Shown here piece by piece: positions 45,234 through 56,340 of a stretch of 64,000 bases of DNA. The notes below the pieces were generated by a model. That model was not told the DNA's origin, searched no databases, and worked only from the letters and a program-made list of their open reading frames with translations. A program made the translations under genes and the position numbers. The stretch's first letter is position 1; each line of letters begins with the position of its first letter. The stretch is from the NCBI GenBank assembly GCA_002224055.1, contig AZLU01000160.1, forward strand, positions 33,252-97,251, in the 5' to 3' direction. This stretch comes from Pezizomycotina sp. ARF18. Lineage: Eukaryota > Ascomycota.

Positions 45234-47265
45234 ATGAGCAACGAAACCATGCCACACTCTAAGCACTTCGATACTGAAGGTGAAGGTGAAGATATCGGTT
45301 CTCTCTCAGACAATGCGACTTATTCCCCTCCGAGAAAGAGAAAATCTCAATCTCGTGAATTCAACCTGAAAGGCCCTCGACCGAACAAACCTACCGTGGG
45401 AACTCATTACATTAGCTACGAAGTTGGTTGCTACTCAGCTGGCACATATGTTCGACCGCTCCCCGCGGAGCCCGGGCGGTCAAAACGAGTTTCACTAAGT
45501 GGGACGCTCTCGTGGCAGCGCAGGTCGCGGCCCAGGTTGCGGCCGAGGAGGAGGCGGCGAGGAAATATAAAGACCAATTTGCCCCACCTCCGCCGCCCCA
45601 GCTCATCGTGCTGAGCACACGATCGAAGTGGACGACCCAGAACATCACCACTCGGCGCCATCGACTACGGGAGGATCCGGTTCCGGGTGGTTATCTGGTC
45701 TTTCTTCGTGGGAAGACAATCTTCTTCCACGATCCTGATGCCTCACGAGCGGAAGCAAGACTGAAATCAGAAATTACTGAGCTCAAGGAGTCTAAGTCCG
45801 AGCTCAAACAGGAGCTTCGAGGGCTACGGAAGCAGAACGACGATCTAAAACACCGCTTGTTAAAGCTGAGCCCTCCAAGAAAGAACTCGCCGAATACAAA
45901 TATCACTACAGCCAGGCATGCAAGGACGTCAAAAACAAAGATAGACAGATTGCCGACCTCAACACCCTTCGAGTAAAGACCAGAAAATTTACGCGCACAC
46001 CATCACACAGCTCGAAGCTGAACTGCGCGAAATGAACTCGAAGATTCAAGCTCGAGAAATGGAAGTTTCACACCTTCAGGCGCGCGAATTCTCATCTAAT
46101 CGAAGGGACGACGATGTCGTCCTTACGGATGATGCCAAACTGGCGATAGAGGATGTCTTTGTGACGAAACTGAACGCTTGGTCTCGTGAATATTTCCGTG
46201 TTAACAAGAGAATATGCCTGAGCTCCTGAGAGCCCTTGACGAAATGCAAGCTCCGTCAGCAGGAGTGGCTGGAAGTGTATCACCCAGCAATAATGCCGGC
46301 GGCGATGCGGAAGATGACGGTGTCATGGTTGAAGTTCCCGGAACGGGTGAACTATGGAGGGCGTCGAGGCCCAAAATACCACCACCATAGCCAGTGGCAG
46401 CGACAACTGTAACAACCCCAAAGAACACCACCCACCACAGAAAGAGAGAGTCTCAGCGGGGCTTGAACCATTTTTGACTGCTCTCGCGAATATTTCTTGG
46501 GACGTGCGAGGACTCCTAGAATCAAAAGGCGCGTTCTTCGCCAGTCTTGTTCAGCCGTTGCCGCTCATATCTGGCCCGAGAAGTGCTGGCCAAGCCTTTC
46601 GCCGGATACGAATTCGCGCCAGAGATTGAAAGTATTTGGAGGAGCAGACTGCGAGGTAGGCCTACATCATCATCCACGGCGTGAACCATGAGTATATCCT
46701 GTGACTAACTTTGACCCGAAAAGTGAATCGCCTGGCCGGAAATCGCTTTCGAAGCGATATGATGAAAAACCTTCTCGCAACCTCGAAGCGGGGACTCAAC
46801 GGTGAGCCGAGCGACGAAGAAACCCGACAGAGAGATCTATACCTTGAGAATATCGTTCTTGAAATCGACAAGATTGTTTCTCCAGTGGCGAGATTGTCAG
46901 CGGCATTCAAGGAGGAATCTACGGAAGCTAGGCAGCGCGAGTTATTCCAGATCGCTATCGCTTGCGATCTTCTCACGAAAGACTGGAACAAGCGTCTTTT
47001 CGACGTCACTATTATCAACAAGGAATGGCTGGAGAAGAATAGGGGCTCGCCGAAGGCGCGAAGCTTTTTGAAGTCGTGCGGAGCCAAAGCTCGAAAGCGC
47101 CAGAGCCGGGATGACGGGGTCGATGACACCACTGCAGGAAATAGCAAATCTCGGACCAGGAAATTCCGAATGATTATGGGCTTGGTTGTCTGGGATTCGT
47201 CAAGACGGGGACGGATGACGGGTGCAATTTCGGCAAGGAGGAGGTCTGGGCGAAGGGGAAAGTGA
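45234..47265 (+). CDS. Uncharacterised coiled-coil protein
   Basis: The ATG at 45234 starts an acidic and Ser-rich N terminus with a basic patch (PPRKRKSQSREF). A short helical segment (AAQVAAQVAAEEEAARKYKD), a Pro run and HDPDASRAEARLKSEITELK follow. A heptad-type coiled coil (ELKESKSELKQELRGLRKQN, then CKDVKNKDRQIADLN and YAHTITQLEAELREM) spans about 100 residues. The C-terminal half is helical, with LTDDAKLAIEDVFVTKLNAW, NRFRSDMMKNLLATSKR, RQRDLYLENIVLEIDKIVSP and LFQIAIACDLLTKDWNKRLF. It ends in a basic tail. The frame breaks at about 45890, 46215 and 46360, and the stretch 46629-46710 may be an intron. I do not recognise the family. Confidence 0.55.
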
Positions 47266-48073
47266 TCCTGAGTGAACAGTGCTCGAGCAGGAGGCTCAAC
47301 TGCCCGGAAGTTTCCATCCGCGCAGTGCTGTATCAGGCGATTCCGCTTTCGTCATTTAGTGAATGTTTACTAGTGCTCATAACAACGCGAACCAAGCGTT
47401 GAAACAATTTAATTTGGCTTCTGTTTGCTTTCTTTTCACCTGTTGCCACCTCTTACGAAAGTCTTGTTATACATTTGTTATAGCGGCTGGTTATGGCGGC
47501 TGAACTGCGCTTCAGAAGCCTCATGTTAAAATGTACCACCAATGTACCTCTTGCTTATAGGCAAAGTATCCTGTGATATTCCTAATATTACCGAGTGGCT
47601 TCGCGCAGCATGCATTGATTTCAGTGTTGTATTACGAAACATGATTGTACTTTCCGGATTACTGAACCACCCCCACCTTTTCGCGTCCGAGTCGCCAATG
47701 GCCGAGTCTGCAGGAATGGCTTACTCGATTTGATCGTTGAGACACCCTCCCAATTAGAATGTTGGTGAGACAGACTGAGAGTGGATGAGAAGGCTGAAGG
47801 AGTATGTACTATGTAGCAAGCATTTTGGTTCTGGATCCTCGCATATTATTCTCTGATCCGCTGGCGATTTTGTACAACGTGATGAGAGTTATTGATCTTT
47901 TCTTCAGTATTGAACATAGGGGACTCTAAAAGCTGTCAATATCCTGGTTCCTCTTAAAAACGACGAGTTTCGAAACCCTTCAACTAACTGAAACTGACAC
48001 AGAAACTACACCACCAGTGGACCTGTGATTTCATCTAATTGCTTGAATCTGTTCCTCTCCGTTATCTGCCGCT
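47266..48073. other. Intergenic, no gene seen
   Basis: A short plus-strand frame at 47542-47733 is not supported. The 5' exon of the following GTPase gene may lie near its right end. Confidence 0.4.
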
Positions 48074-49364
48074 AGCGCTCACCTGTCGACCCACCATCCG
48101 CATGCGTTCGCGGGTTTCAAGAACGAGGCGGTGATTGCCGTCATGGGCGTGACAGGATCAGGGAAAAGCAATTTCATCAAAATTATGACAGACGATCCTG
48201 AAGTGGAAGTGGCCATAGTTTGAAAGCTTGTATGAGAATTTCTTGAGTAGGATTGCAATCATTCCGGCAAGCGGCTAACCAGGTTTCTCTATTGGAAGGT
48301 ACTCAGCATGTTTCGTGTTACGGTCTCGTCCTGGATGATGGTACAAAGGTTACGCTTGTCGACACTCCCGGTTCGATGATACCTATCGTACGGACGCACA
48401 GGTTCTAGTGGAGATTGCCGAGTGGCTAGAACAAACATATGTCGCCGATAAGAAGCTGTCCGGCATCATCTATCTCCACCGAATCACAGACCCACGCATG
48501 GCAGGGTCGGCTCTGAACAACTTGTTGATGTTTCGCAAGCTGTGCGGAAAGGACGCCATGGATCACGTAATTCTCGCTACCACTCACTGGGACAAATTTG
48601 AAAACGATATTGAAACGGCTGAGGAGAGGAGGTCGAACTCGTACAAGAGGAAGGTTTCTGGGGCGACATGATTGAGTGCGCGCTCGGCTTGCTAGATTTC
48701 GCGGCACGAAGGAAGACGGGTTGGAACTTATAAGGTTCCTCGCGGGTAAACAACGGTAGCCATGAACATTCAGAAGGAGATGGTGGATGAACAGAAACCA
48801 ATCCTGGAGACCGAAGCCGGCAGCGCTCTGAACTCGCAGATAGTGGCTCTTGAAAACACCACCGCGAGCAGTTGGCACTTTGGAAGTCCAATGGACCCTT
48901 GCCTTGGAAGAGAAAGATGAGAAACTGAAGCAGATGCTGGCCAAGCAGAGGCAAAAGCTAGAGAAGAAGATCGAAAACCTCGAATCTTCACAGGTTGTGC
49001 TGGCTGAGGAGCGTCGGTCTGAAATACGCCAATTAGAAAACAATTGGCAGCGTAAGATCATGGAAATGAGCCAGGATATCAAGGCCGAAAGGGAAAAGCA
49101 TGAAAGTGAGCTAAACGATATGAACAGCAACGGCGAGAAGAAGTGAAGAGCATCGAGATGAGTCTACAAGATAAGATGCAAGAGTTGGAGCAATTATATA
49201 GCGTGCAACGGCAGGAGTACTCTTCATCTGGCTCGTCGGGTTCCTTTTCCAAGCTGAGCCAGATCTCGGAAATGATCAAGCTGGGCTCAAGTGCGATATC
49301 ACTGCTCAACAAGCTACTCGGAAAAGCAGTGGCTTCTCCTCAAGTTCAAGGATCATCGATTTAG
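48074..49364 (+). CDS. P-loop GTPase with C-terminal coiled coil (AIG1-like G domain)
   Basis: The G1 loop is AVIAVMGVTGSGKSNFIKIM at 48140-48180. The switch region and G3 are VTLVDTPG followed, one base out of frame, by FDDTYRTDAQ. G4 reads VILATTHWDKF, with T-H-W-D in place of the usual T/N-K-x-D, as in AIG1-type G domains of fungi. After the G domain comes a long coiled coil: KDEKLKQMLAKQRQKLEKKI, ENLESSQVVLAEERRSEIRQ, then KSIEMSLQDKMQELEQLYSV. A short hydrophobic end is ISEMIKLGSSAISLLNKLLG. An intron follows the G1 exon (GTATGAG, about 48229). The true start is not seen; the frame is open from about 48074. Such proteins are probably nucleotide switches at membranes; the role is unknown. 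Confidence 0.75.
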
Positions 49365-49832
49365 ATGCACCAGGTGAGTTCTGGCCGTCCTCCGGCCTCC
49401 CGGCTTATATGGACGACCGTGGCCTGTCCAATAACGACACCTTTAGCAAGGCGATAAGTATAGCGCAGGCGGTTGCGACCGCTGTAAGTCTCTTTACTAA
49501 CCGGGAACATTCTAAAGCCGGAGCGATGTTTTATATTTAGGGTGGTAAGTGGTGATATAGCTTCAGAGGGCTTGCAGCCTGAAATAAAGCGATATTATTT
49601 CAAATATGGACATTCTTGCATGTTTAACAGCACTGTATTGCTGCTTAGCTTGTTCCTAAATGTTAATACATGCCTTATTCTTGTAACTCCGTGTATAATA
49701 GTCTCGCTTATAGTTATTTTTACTAAAGTGCTTGCTACATTATTGATCCATATACAAATGAAAAACGTAGAGGTTCAGTGAGCTTTGGAGACCAATTCAG
49801 GAGATATAACCCTCATGTCCACTCCGGGCCTG

Positions 49833-50415
49833 TCAAGCATCGCTTGCCCGACCAAGGTATAGCGGATTGTGCTCGAACGCACTTAGAGTCTCTGTTCTTC
49901 CATCTTTCCGCCTGACCGTAATCTCGAGATATTTCCCCTCGCCAGGCTTTGGATCCTGATACATCTCATTGTTCTCGGCATATACGGGGATCTTCCCCTC
50001 GTGGCTCATCAAGGACATGTATGCTTTGCGGATGACCTCCGGGTCCGTAATTTCCTTCCCACCCACACCACTTTGAGCACAGCAAGAACACCGTCGTGCT
50101 TGACCTCCGCACACTCGGCGGACCACCCAGGTGTATTCCAAGCTCCTACGTTATCGGACCTTGTGCCTTTGGCTCCGAGATGAATCGTTCCGTGCTCGAA
50201 TCCCGTGCGCGTTTCCACGGTTCCGTCCTCGCGTCGGTAGACTATGCAAGCGGTCTTTCCGGACCAACAGCGGGGTCGAAACCGAAGTAGTTATTCTCGA
50301 TGGGGACGCCTGTCTGACCGGAGCTATCTGCGGCAGAGAGGGTGGCTCCATCAATTGCGTCCTGATTCGTTACGATTCGACCGCCGTATGTGACGCGGAT
50401 GATTTGAGCTAGCAT
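49833..50415 (-). CDS. Uncharacterised protein made of two similar repeats
   Basis: The ATG at 50415 gives MLAQIIRVTYGGRIVTNQDA and LSAADSSGQTGVPIENNYFG. A module VPIENNYFGFDP...CIVYRREDGTVETRTGFEHG is echoed later by IPVYAENNEMYQDP...ITVRRKDGRTETLSAFEHN, so the protein is an internal duplication of about 50 residues. No signal peptide or membrane segment is seen. There are two frame slips, at about 50245 and 50075. No family recognised. A TATATAG site lies about 160 nt upstream on the same strand. Confidence 0.6.
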
Positions 50416-50570
50416 GATGTGTGGAGTTTTAGATATAGTTCTTGCGGATATTGAGTTGGAAGGAAAGAGGCTAGTTTAGATTTTAAGTTTGTGAATGGGA
50501 AATCGAAAATTGGAGCGACGAGAGGACTCGATGGTGGCCTTGGTGGTTTGGAAGGAGGAGAGAAACACAG

Positions 50571-50580
50571 GGCTATATAA
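50571..50580 (-). promoter_or_regulatory. TATA-like site upstream of the two-repeat protein gene
   Basis: TTATATAGCC on the minus strand, about 155-165 nt before the ATG at 50415. Confidence 0.4.
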
Positions 50581-52096
50581 GCAGAGGATGGACTACAAAT
50601 AAGTGAATTCATGAAGCTCACCCTATCGTGATTTTACGGTATTATTCCGTATTGCTTTTATGGCCAAATATTTCATTCGTATACTACCTGGAGTAATTTC
50701 GCGGCATTCGGCTTGAGAGGGGTAGCTGAGATGCCTGCAGGATCAAATCGGAGAAAAGGGTAAATTGCGACGATTCCAGCTGAAACTCGCCCGCCGTGCA
50801 TATAAAGAGGGGCTTTTCAGCTCGGTACGAAGAGAGTCAACTGGGGCGAAGAGTAACTAGCAATTAGGACAAGACGAAGTACGACGATAGTTTTCGTCCC
50901 TGGAAATTGGAGAAGTTGAAGCGAGTAAGGAAGGAAAAGTAAAATCTGAGATGCAGAATTCGCCGGTGGTGTGGAAAAGCGAGAGAGACTGCGGTAATTA
51001 GCTCTGTTGCATTGGAGGTGAGACTATCGATGCAAAGTGGATATTATAATCTATCTTATATTTCGTAGAATAATATCGCATTTCAATTTCAGAGCTCATT
51101 TTCAAAAGGGATGAGGACATAATTACATTAGGATCGCATGGACACATGCTATAACTGTAATTCTTTCACAGCGAATGTCTTGTAGAAGCAGCCGTCCTCG
51201 AGGCCTTGCACTGAACTGAGCCTCCAACAGGAGAACCCAAGAAACAATAGACAGCAATGACTTCCGCAAAACAGTTTGAACGTAACGAAAATATACCACC
51301 TAAGATGTCGTGGGCTCCACGCGCCTCTGGGCTGAAAAAGGTTAATACGTGTCTAGCGGGTATTAAGCGACAAGACAAGCCGTTGCCTGGCATTAGCACC
51401 GAAGTAAGCCGCTGATCGTCACCTCTTACCTCTGAATTTGGAACTTCTCACGGCCAGTAATGGCGACTAAGTGGTGATTCTGCGGAACATGTTCGAAGAC
51501 AACGACTTAAGCTTTTCTGGGCAGTCTAAAGGAGATAACGACGTCGACGGCGTGGATTATAAAACGCCAAAAAACTCTCCTGTACCATTTTTCTATAAAC
51601 ATGTGGAGCCAATATGCGAGTCTGGCCGGAACCGGGTGTTGAAACAACTTGGCCACGCATCGTGCCTCAACCTCAACTCTATTATTCCGCCTCCTCTCCT
51701 GATATTTGATCCGTGATCCGTGATGGTGTTTTCGAAAACGCTGTGTTCAAATATTTCGATCCGTTTTTGTAGTAATCTAATAATCTCCGAGTATTCGCGA
51801 TATACTCACATTGTCTTGTTGAGGCCTCAATCTATTTACCAACTTTGAGAGAAAGTTCAAAATATCCCCACACTTTATTACTGGTGAACTTGGCGTATAG
51901 GAGGTTCGAAGAATCGCGTGTGGAGACGAGTTGAAGATAAAGGGACGAGATGTATATAAACATCTGGTTGATCCCCACCGCTTCAACCACAAGGACTCTC
52001 GTTTCTCCGCGCCGCAAGCATTTATCCGGAATCCGCTCAAACCTTCAGAAAAGGAAACAATAGTATTAAATACCAACGTAAATTCCTACTCCGCCA
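50581..52096. other. Intergenic between divergent genes
   Basis: No supported gene. A second TATATAAAG-like site on the plus strand near 50800 is not followed by a recognisable gene. Confidence 0.4.
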
Positions 52097-53238
52097 ATGG
52101 TTGATTTAAGCGTTCAAGGATACCCTTACGTGGTAAGTGATAGAAGGTCTTACCCCAGATGAGGTACAAGCATTCACTAACGCGATATTTAAAAATAGGT
52201 ATTCGCGTGGTGTCTGTCGCGACCGCGACGCCATTTGTCGCGGTTCGGTTGTATGTACAGTTCCGCTTTCGATACCGGCCATGGAGGGAAGGCGGGTCAT
52301 CCTGGCGTGAGCGGAACATCAACATCTCCATCGAGAATGCAGGCCATTACTTCAGGTAACGCTACGACCTCAGCAAGGTCAGTGACGCTGAGGAGATGCC
52401 GCCGTTGATGGGTCGGTTCCTGGATGAGTTGCTTTACAAGCCTATGCTTTATGCTTGCAAGGTGGCGTTGCTGTGACTTTACGGTGATCTGGTGAAGGGG
52501 GAATACTTCCCGAAGACGTGGTCGTGTATCGTCATCACTTGGGTTCTAATGCTATTGGAAAGCTTTGGCAGGTGGGTTCTCTCAAACGCTTTCAAGTCTT
52601 TCCATTCATGCTCAGGAAATTGACTAACAACCTCTCCGTTATGTAGATACTTCTCGCCTGCCTTGAGGTCAAACCAGTCACTGCGAATTGGTTGTGGTCC
52701 CAAACAAGACCTTCTTCAACACCGACTTTTTCAAGCGGACAAATCCATACGAGTTCACTAGCTGGTCCATCCACCTCCTGACAGACTTGCTCGTTTAAGC
52801 AATCCCCTTCGCCATCCTGCGCAGCCTCCACAACCTCATCCACGGGAGAAGAAGGCGCAATTGACATGTTCGCTTTTGGATTCCTGAACATCCTGTCCGC
52901 CACGATACTAATGGCTGGGGTAATCTATTCTGTTACCATGATGGGTATATGTCAGACCTTCTTCGCGAATCGATGTTCAATGCTAGCGCGTTTTTGTACC
53001 TCTGGCAGGCCAGCAGTGCAATGATTATCATATGCATGCCATGTTGCCGCCGACTGTTGCGTGGCACAAGCACGGAAAGATTAAGAGCAGAGCAGGGGTC
53101 AAGCTGGAGGACAACCCGGCCAGGAAGGCAGAATTAATTGGTGTTCCACTTGAGGCGGACGTGGAATCTGCCAGTGGGTCGTCGCAGCCAACACCTAGTA
53201 TCGAGAAGACGCTGTCGGCTGTGTCGGAAGAGAAGTGA
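52097..53238 (+). pseudogene. SAT4/Pth11-like seven-helix membrane protein (4), degenerate
   Basis: The ATG at 52097 gives MVDLSVQGYPYV, an intron of about 65 nt, then IRVVSVATATPFVAVRLYVQ. Other pieces on the same strand are MGRFLDELLYKPMLYACKVA, FFNTDFFKRTNPYEFTSWSI, HLLTDLLV-stop-AIPFAILR, MFAFGFLNILSATILMAGVI and a Ser/Pro/Glu tail ending SIEKTLSAVSEEK. The order agrees with the fungal rhodopsin-like family, particularly the N-x-D...T-D-L-[LV]-x-[AI]-I-P before helix 5. Unlike the other genes here it has an in-frame TAA inside that helix at about 52797, besides frame slips. Either a pseudogene or poorly assembled. Confidence 0.5.
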
Positions 53239-53841
53239 TGCACATAGCATATCGGTAACTGTGTTTGGACAGTGAATTACGAAGGAATCCGGGAAGCGGA
53301 AAATTCGAGGAATGGAAAATATAATTCGTTTCATTGAAGTTAATGCCTAATGGCAAAATCTGTACTAGAACGCTTCTTACGCCTCGAAATACGCGCCTTG
53401 CAATATATGCTATCCCAACCGGTTAATATCGAGCCATCTTTGGTTATGTAACACTGCCAGTTCTTACCTTGAAATTTATATGAACCGAGTCGCCGGGTAA
53501 TAACAAAGCGTATTGGGATATTACTTTAGTGCGAGGCTTAGAGAGGTAAACTCGTTAATGAAACTGGAGCTTATTGTAACTAGCAATATTTCCCTTTCTA
53601 TTTAACTACCTTTTTTGAAGTAAAATAATTTCGGACATAAGTAATGATCACGATCGCGGTGGAAGAGGGTTTACTAGCCCGGTGCATTTATAACACATTG
53701 AATCCTTATCAACCACTCCCCTCTCTTCCCCCCCGCTTCCTCCTCCCTCCCCCGATTGTTCTTCTCCATTTCGTATACATTTCTCTATTCTCCCTTTTTA
53801 AGTTACATTATCGGAAATAGCAAGCTTTTAAAGGGTACAAC
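53239..53841. other. Upstream region of a secreted protein gene
   Basis: Holds a strongly CT-rich stretch at 53715-53800, the kind of leader often found just upstream of fungal start codons. No gene seen. Confidence 0.45.
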
Positions 53842-54405
53842 ATGGTGTTTTCATTGTCGAGTCTAGTTCTACTTACTATAGCATCTATCAATGCAGTTTC
53901 GAGCACTCCTATAATTTTAGATTATAGAACCCCAATTTGGGAAAAGCAAGCTTGGCGAAGTTCAGCTTCCAAAGAATACAATCCACTCCCCATCACCCCT
54001 ACTTTATCTCTTGAAGGAGCCCATATAGTGCTCGAGAACGTGGATGATAAGCTCGGAACTCAGCACACGGTGGAGATCTTTGGTATCCAGGTGGCACATG
54101 TCGAATTAGTTGGCAAGTCCTGCAACAAGCCATTACAAAAGTCCATGAAAGATTTGCGGGGCAAGTACTATCACGAAGGTGGGTGCTTTCATGATTTCGA
54201 TATTTAAAATCGCCTTTCGTGAATTCGTTACGTATATTGTTCTTTACATTCTAACGTCTTACAATCTTACTTTTTTCCCAGAATCGAAAAGAGCTTTCTC
54301 ACTTTGGGCTTTGACCCTCACGGATCTCGAAACCTCTACTACCCATACTTACTCAAAGAGAAGACTACCGATTCTTCCTTATCAATAATAGGCTTTATTA
54401 TATAA
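53842..54405 (+). CDS. Small secreted protein, uncharacterised
   Basis: The ATG at 53842 starts a signal peptide (MVFSLSSLVLLTIASINAVS). The mature part includes LDYRTPIWEKQAWRSS, LPITPTLSLEGAHIVLENVD and VEIFGIQVAHVELVG, and has only one Cys before KYYHE. An intron beginning GTGGGTGC at about 54180 and ending CCCAG at 54281 separates a second exon. That exon's most protein-like frame is IEKSFLTLGFDPHGSRNLYY followed by PYLLKEKTTDSS, ending at a TAA at 54403-54405. No family recognised. It is the last gene before the RIP-mutated block. Confidence 0.55.
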
Positions 54406-54431
54406 GAGAACTAAGTCTGGGTGATGAAGTA

Positions 54432-54740
54432 TTGAAGGCGCCTGGCAGCGGGTATAGCTGCGTAAAGCTGGGCTACTCCAGCAGGAATGTGGCCGGCGCG
54501 AAGGGTGTTGCTGAACTGCGCTTCGCTCGAGAGGCTAATGCTCTTTTCAGAGGCGAGCTATTATTTCCGATGATAATGTTCGACAGCGACAAGTTAATGA
54601 GGTTAGGTAACATATACAAACGAATGGGCCGCTGGAGTATTTTGTCAGAAAGCAGTTCCCAGCTCCAGGTGAAGTGGGTGATTACGCTAGTTCTCGGTGG
54701 ACTTTGGGCGCACCGACTTGCTGGGCGAAAGTCAAGTTAA
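54432..54740 (+). CDS. Doubtful open frame downstream of the secreted protein
   Basis: A frame of about 100 codons (GYSCVKLGYSSRNVAGAKGV, then FARE and LFPMIMFDSDKLMRLGNIYK) with a hydrophobic patch near its end. It might be a 3' exon of the preceding gene or chance. Composition is normal, unlike the sequence right of it. Confidence 0.25.
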   Translation: MKAPGSGYSCVKLGYSSRNVAGAKGVAELRFAREANALFRGELLFPMIMFDSDKLMRLGNIYKRMGRWSILSESSSQLQVKWVITLVLGGLWAHRLAGRKSS

Positions 54741-55713
54741 AAGAGTTTTCCCCAGTATGAAGACGACTATTATGCTTTAATTATGCTGTTTATTCGCAAT
54801 GCTGGGTTGGAAGATTGTTGGACATATACGTTTTTGTATGCTTATTTATATATGTAAGAAAGCCGGAGAAGGAAACAATGAAACTAGCTTCCATTCTTCG
54901 AGTTGTTAATACTTATTTTCATTTTACATAGCTCTTTGTAACTGTGGTAGTATGGGTAGCATCTTCTTAGTTATATTAAGGGAAACATGCTACTTTTCGA
55001 TACGCAATTTGTTAATACTTAGCGCGTTTATAAACGGCGACGCTAATTAGTTCGCCGCTTAAAATTTACCTATTTTATAATTACGATACGTACTCTTAAA
55101 CTTTAAGCCTTTAAAGCTCCCGAACTCTATAATAAATTTAATTGTTTAGCGTACCGTCGGATAATATTTAGCGAGACGATCCCGTCGATATAGATATTAA
55201 AGAGTTTTAACAGAGTTTATAATATTAGCGACGTTTTAAAGCGTAAGTCTTATAGCTATTATCGAGATAAAACCTATTTTAAAAAGTCGATAATCTTTTA
55301 TTAATTATACCTTTTTTTCTTCTCTTTTTAGCTTAATCTCTCGACTTTTTTAACTTTAACCTTTTATAACTACGTTATAAACTAAAGCTCGTATAAAATT
55401 GTTTTTAATATTCTTAAATATATAGCTTTATATAGTTTCTTTTCAGCGGTTACGCTATAGCAGTATAGGGATCGCGAAAATTATAGGCGACGCTTTTAGG
55501 CTACTGGTTCCGCGGCTTTTAGCTTTTAAACTCTCGCGATACTTTACTCTATAATTAGCATAATAGAACCGCTTATTAGGGCTAATATATAAAGAGTAGC
55601 GATATTAAGCCGTAGAAAATTACGGTAGTTAGTTTTTTTCGCGTGTAGGCTTAGCTAAAGCTAGTAAAAATTAGAACTTTGCTGGCGCAGATGTATGGTA
55701 CGATATCTAATAA

Positions 55714-56099
55714 TGTAGGATAGGATCGAACTTATAGATTTAATTTACAGAACTAACTAAACTAACTAAAGGAATATACGATACTATATATAATAAACTA
55801 ATAATACTATAATCTTAATATAATATATATAGTCTACCTCGACGGCTCATAGAGCCTTATCGTCGTAATCTTCTTAATATCTCTAGCTAAGAACTTAATA
55901 TCTTTAGCTAAAGTTTTTTATCTTTTAGCTATATAAGTATTACCTCGATACCTATAGATTTATTATACCTCTTTAATATATCTAATAACTAGTATCTTCC
56001 CTTATTGATAATATTAATAATCTTTATTTATTTTTTATATCTATAGGCTTTATAGCGCTATTATAAAATATCTTTATAAGCGGTTTAGTAAGTATATCC
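55714..56099 (-). mobile_element. Outer Ty1/copia element A, 3' part
   Basis: On the minus strand this reads DILTKPLIK, the end of copia RNase H, at 56079-56099. A short AT-rich tail follows, and a probable 3' LTR ends in ATCCTACA at 55714. The other side of the element is at 61131-61569, separated by element B. Heavily RIP-mutated, not functional. Confidence 0.6.
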
Positions 56100-56340
56100 T
56101 ATAGGATGAAGATCAAAATTGTCAATTGCATGAAGAACAAACTATCTACCGAGGGCAGTATCCTGCCGTTTATATATAAAAGGAATTCTATATAAAACGA
56201 ATCTTTACGATATTAATATCCTCGTATCGATATATACCGTTTATTATAGAGCTCGGCCGAGGTCGGTCGATATATAGCGCTATAGGTAATTCTCGATATA
56301 TTTATATCGTTTAATATTCCTTTACTACTTATATCTAACA
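56100..56340 (-). repeat. 3' LTR of element B
   Basis: Aligns along its whole length with 60885-61130. On the minus strand it starts TGTTAGATATAAG. It is more mutated than the other LTR: CA and TG sites intact there are TA here. It keeps the CG-rich core GAGCTCGGCCGAGGTCGGTC. Confidence 0.8.

Noticed and set aside
52479-52903. Two minus-strand frames opposite the fourth SAT4-like gene
   Set aside because: The plus strand gives family-typical segments in the right order; the minus frames have none.
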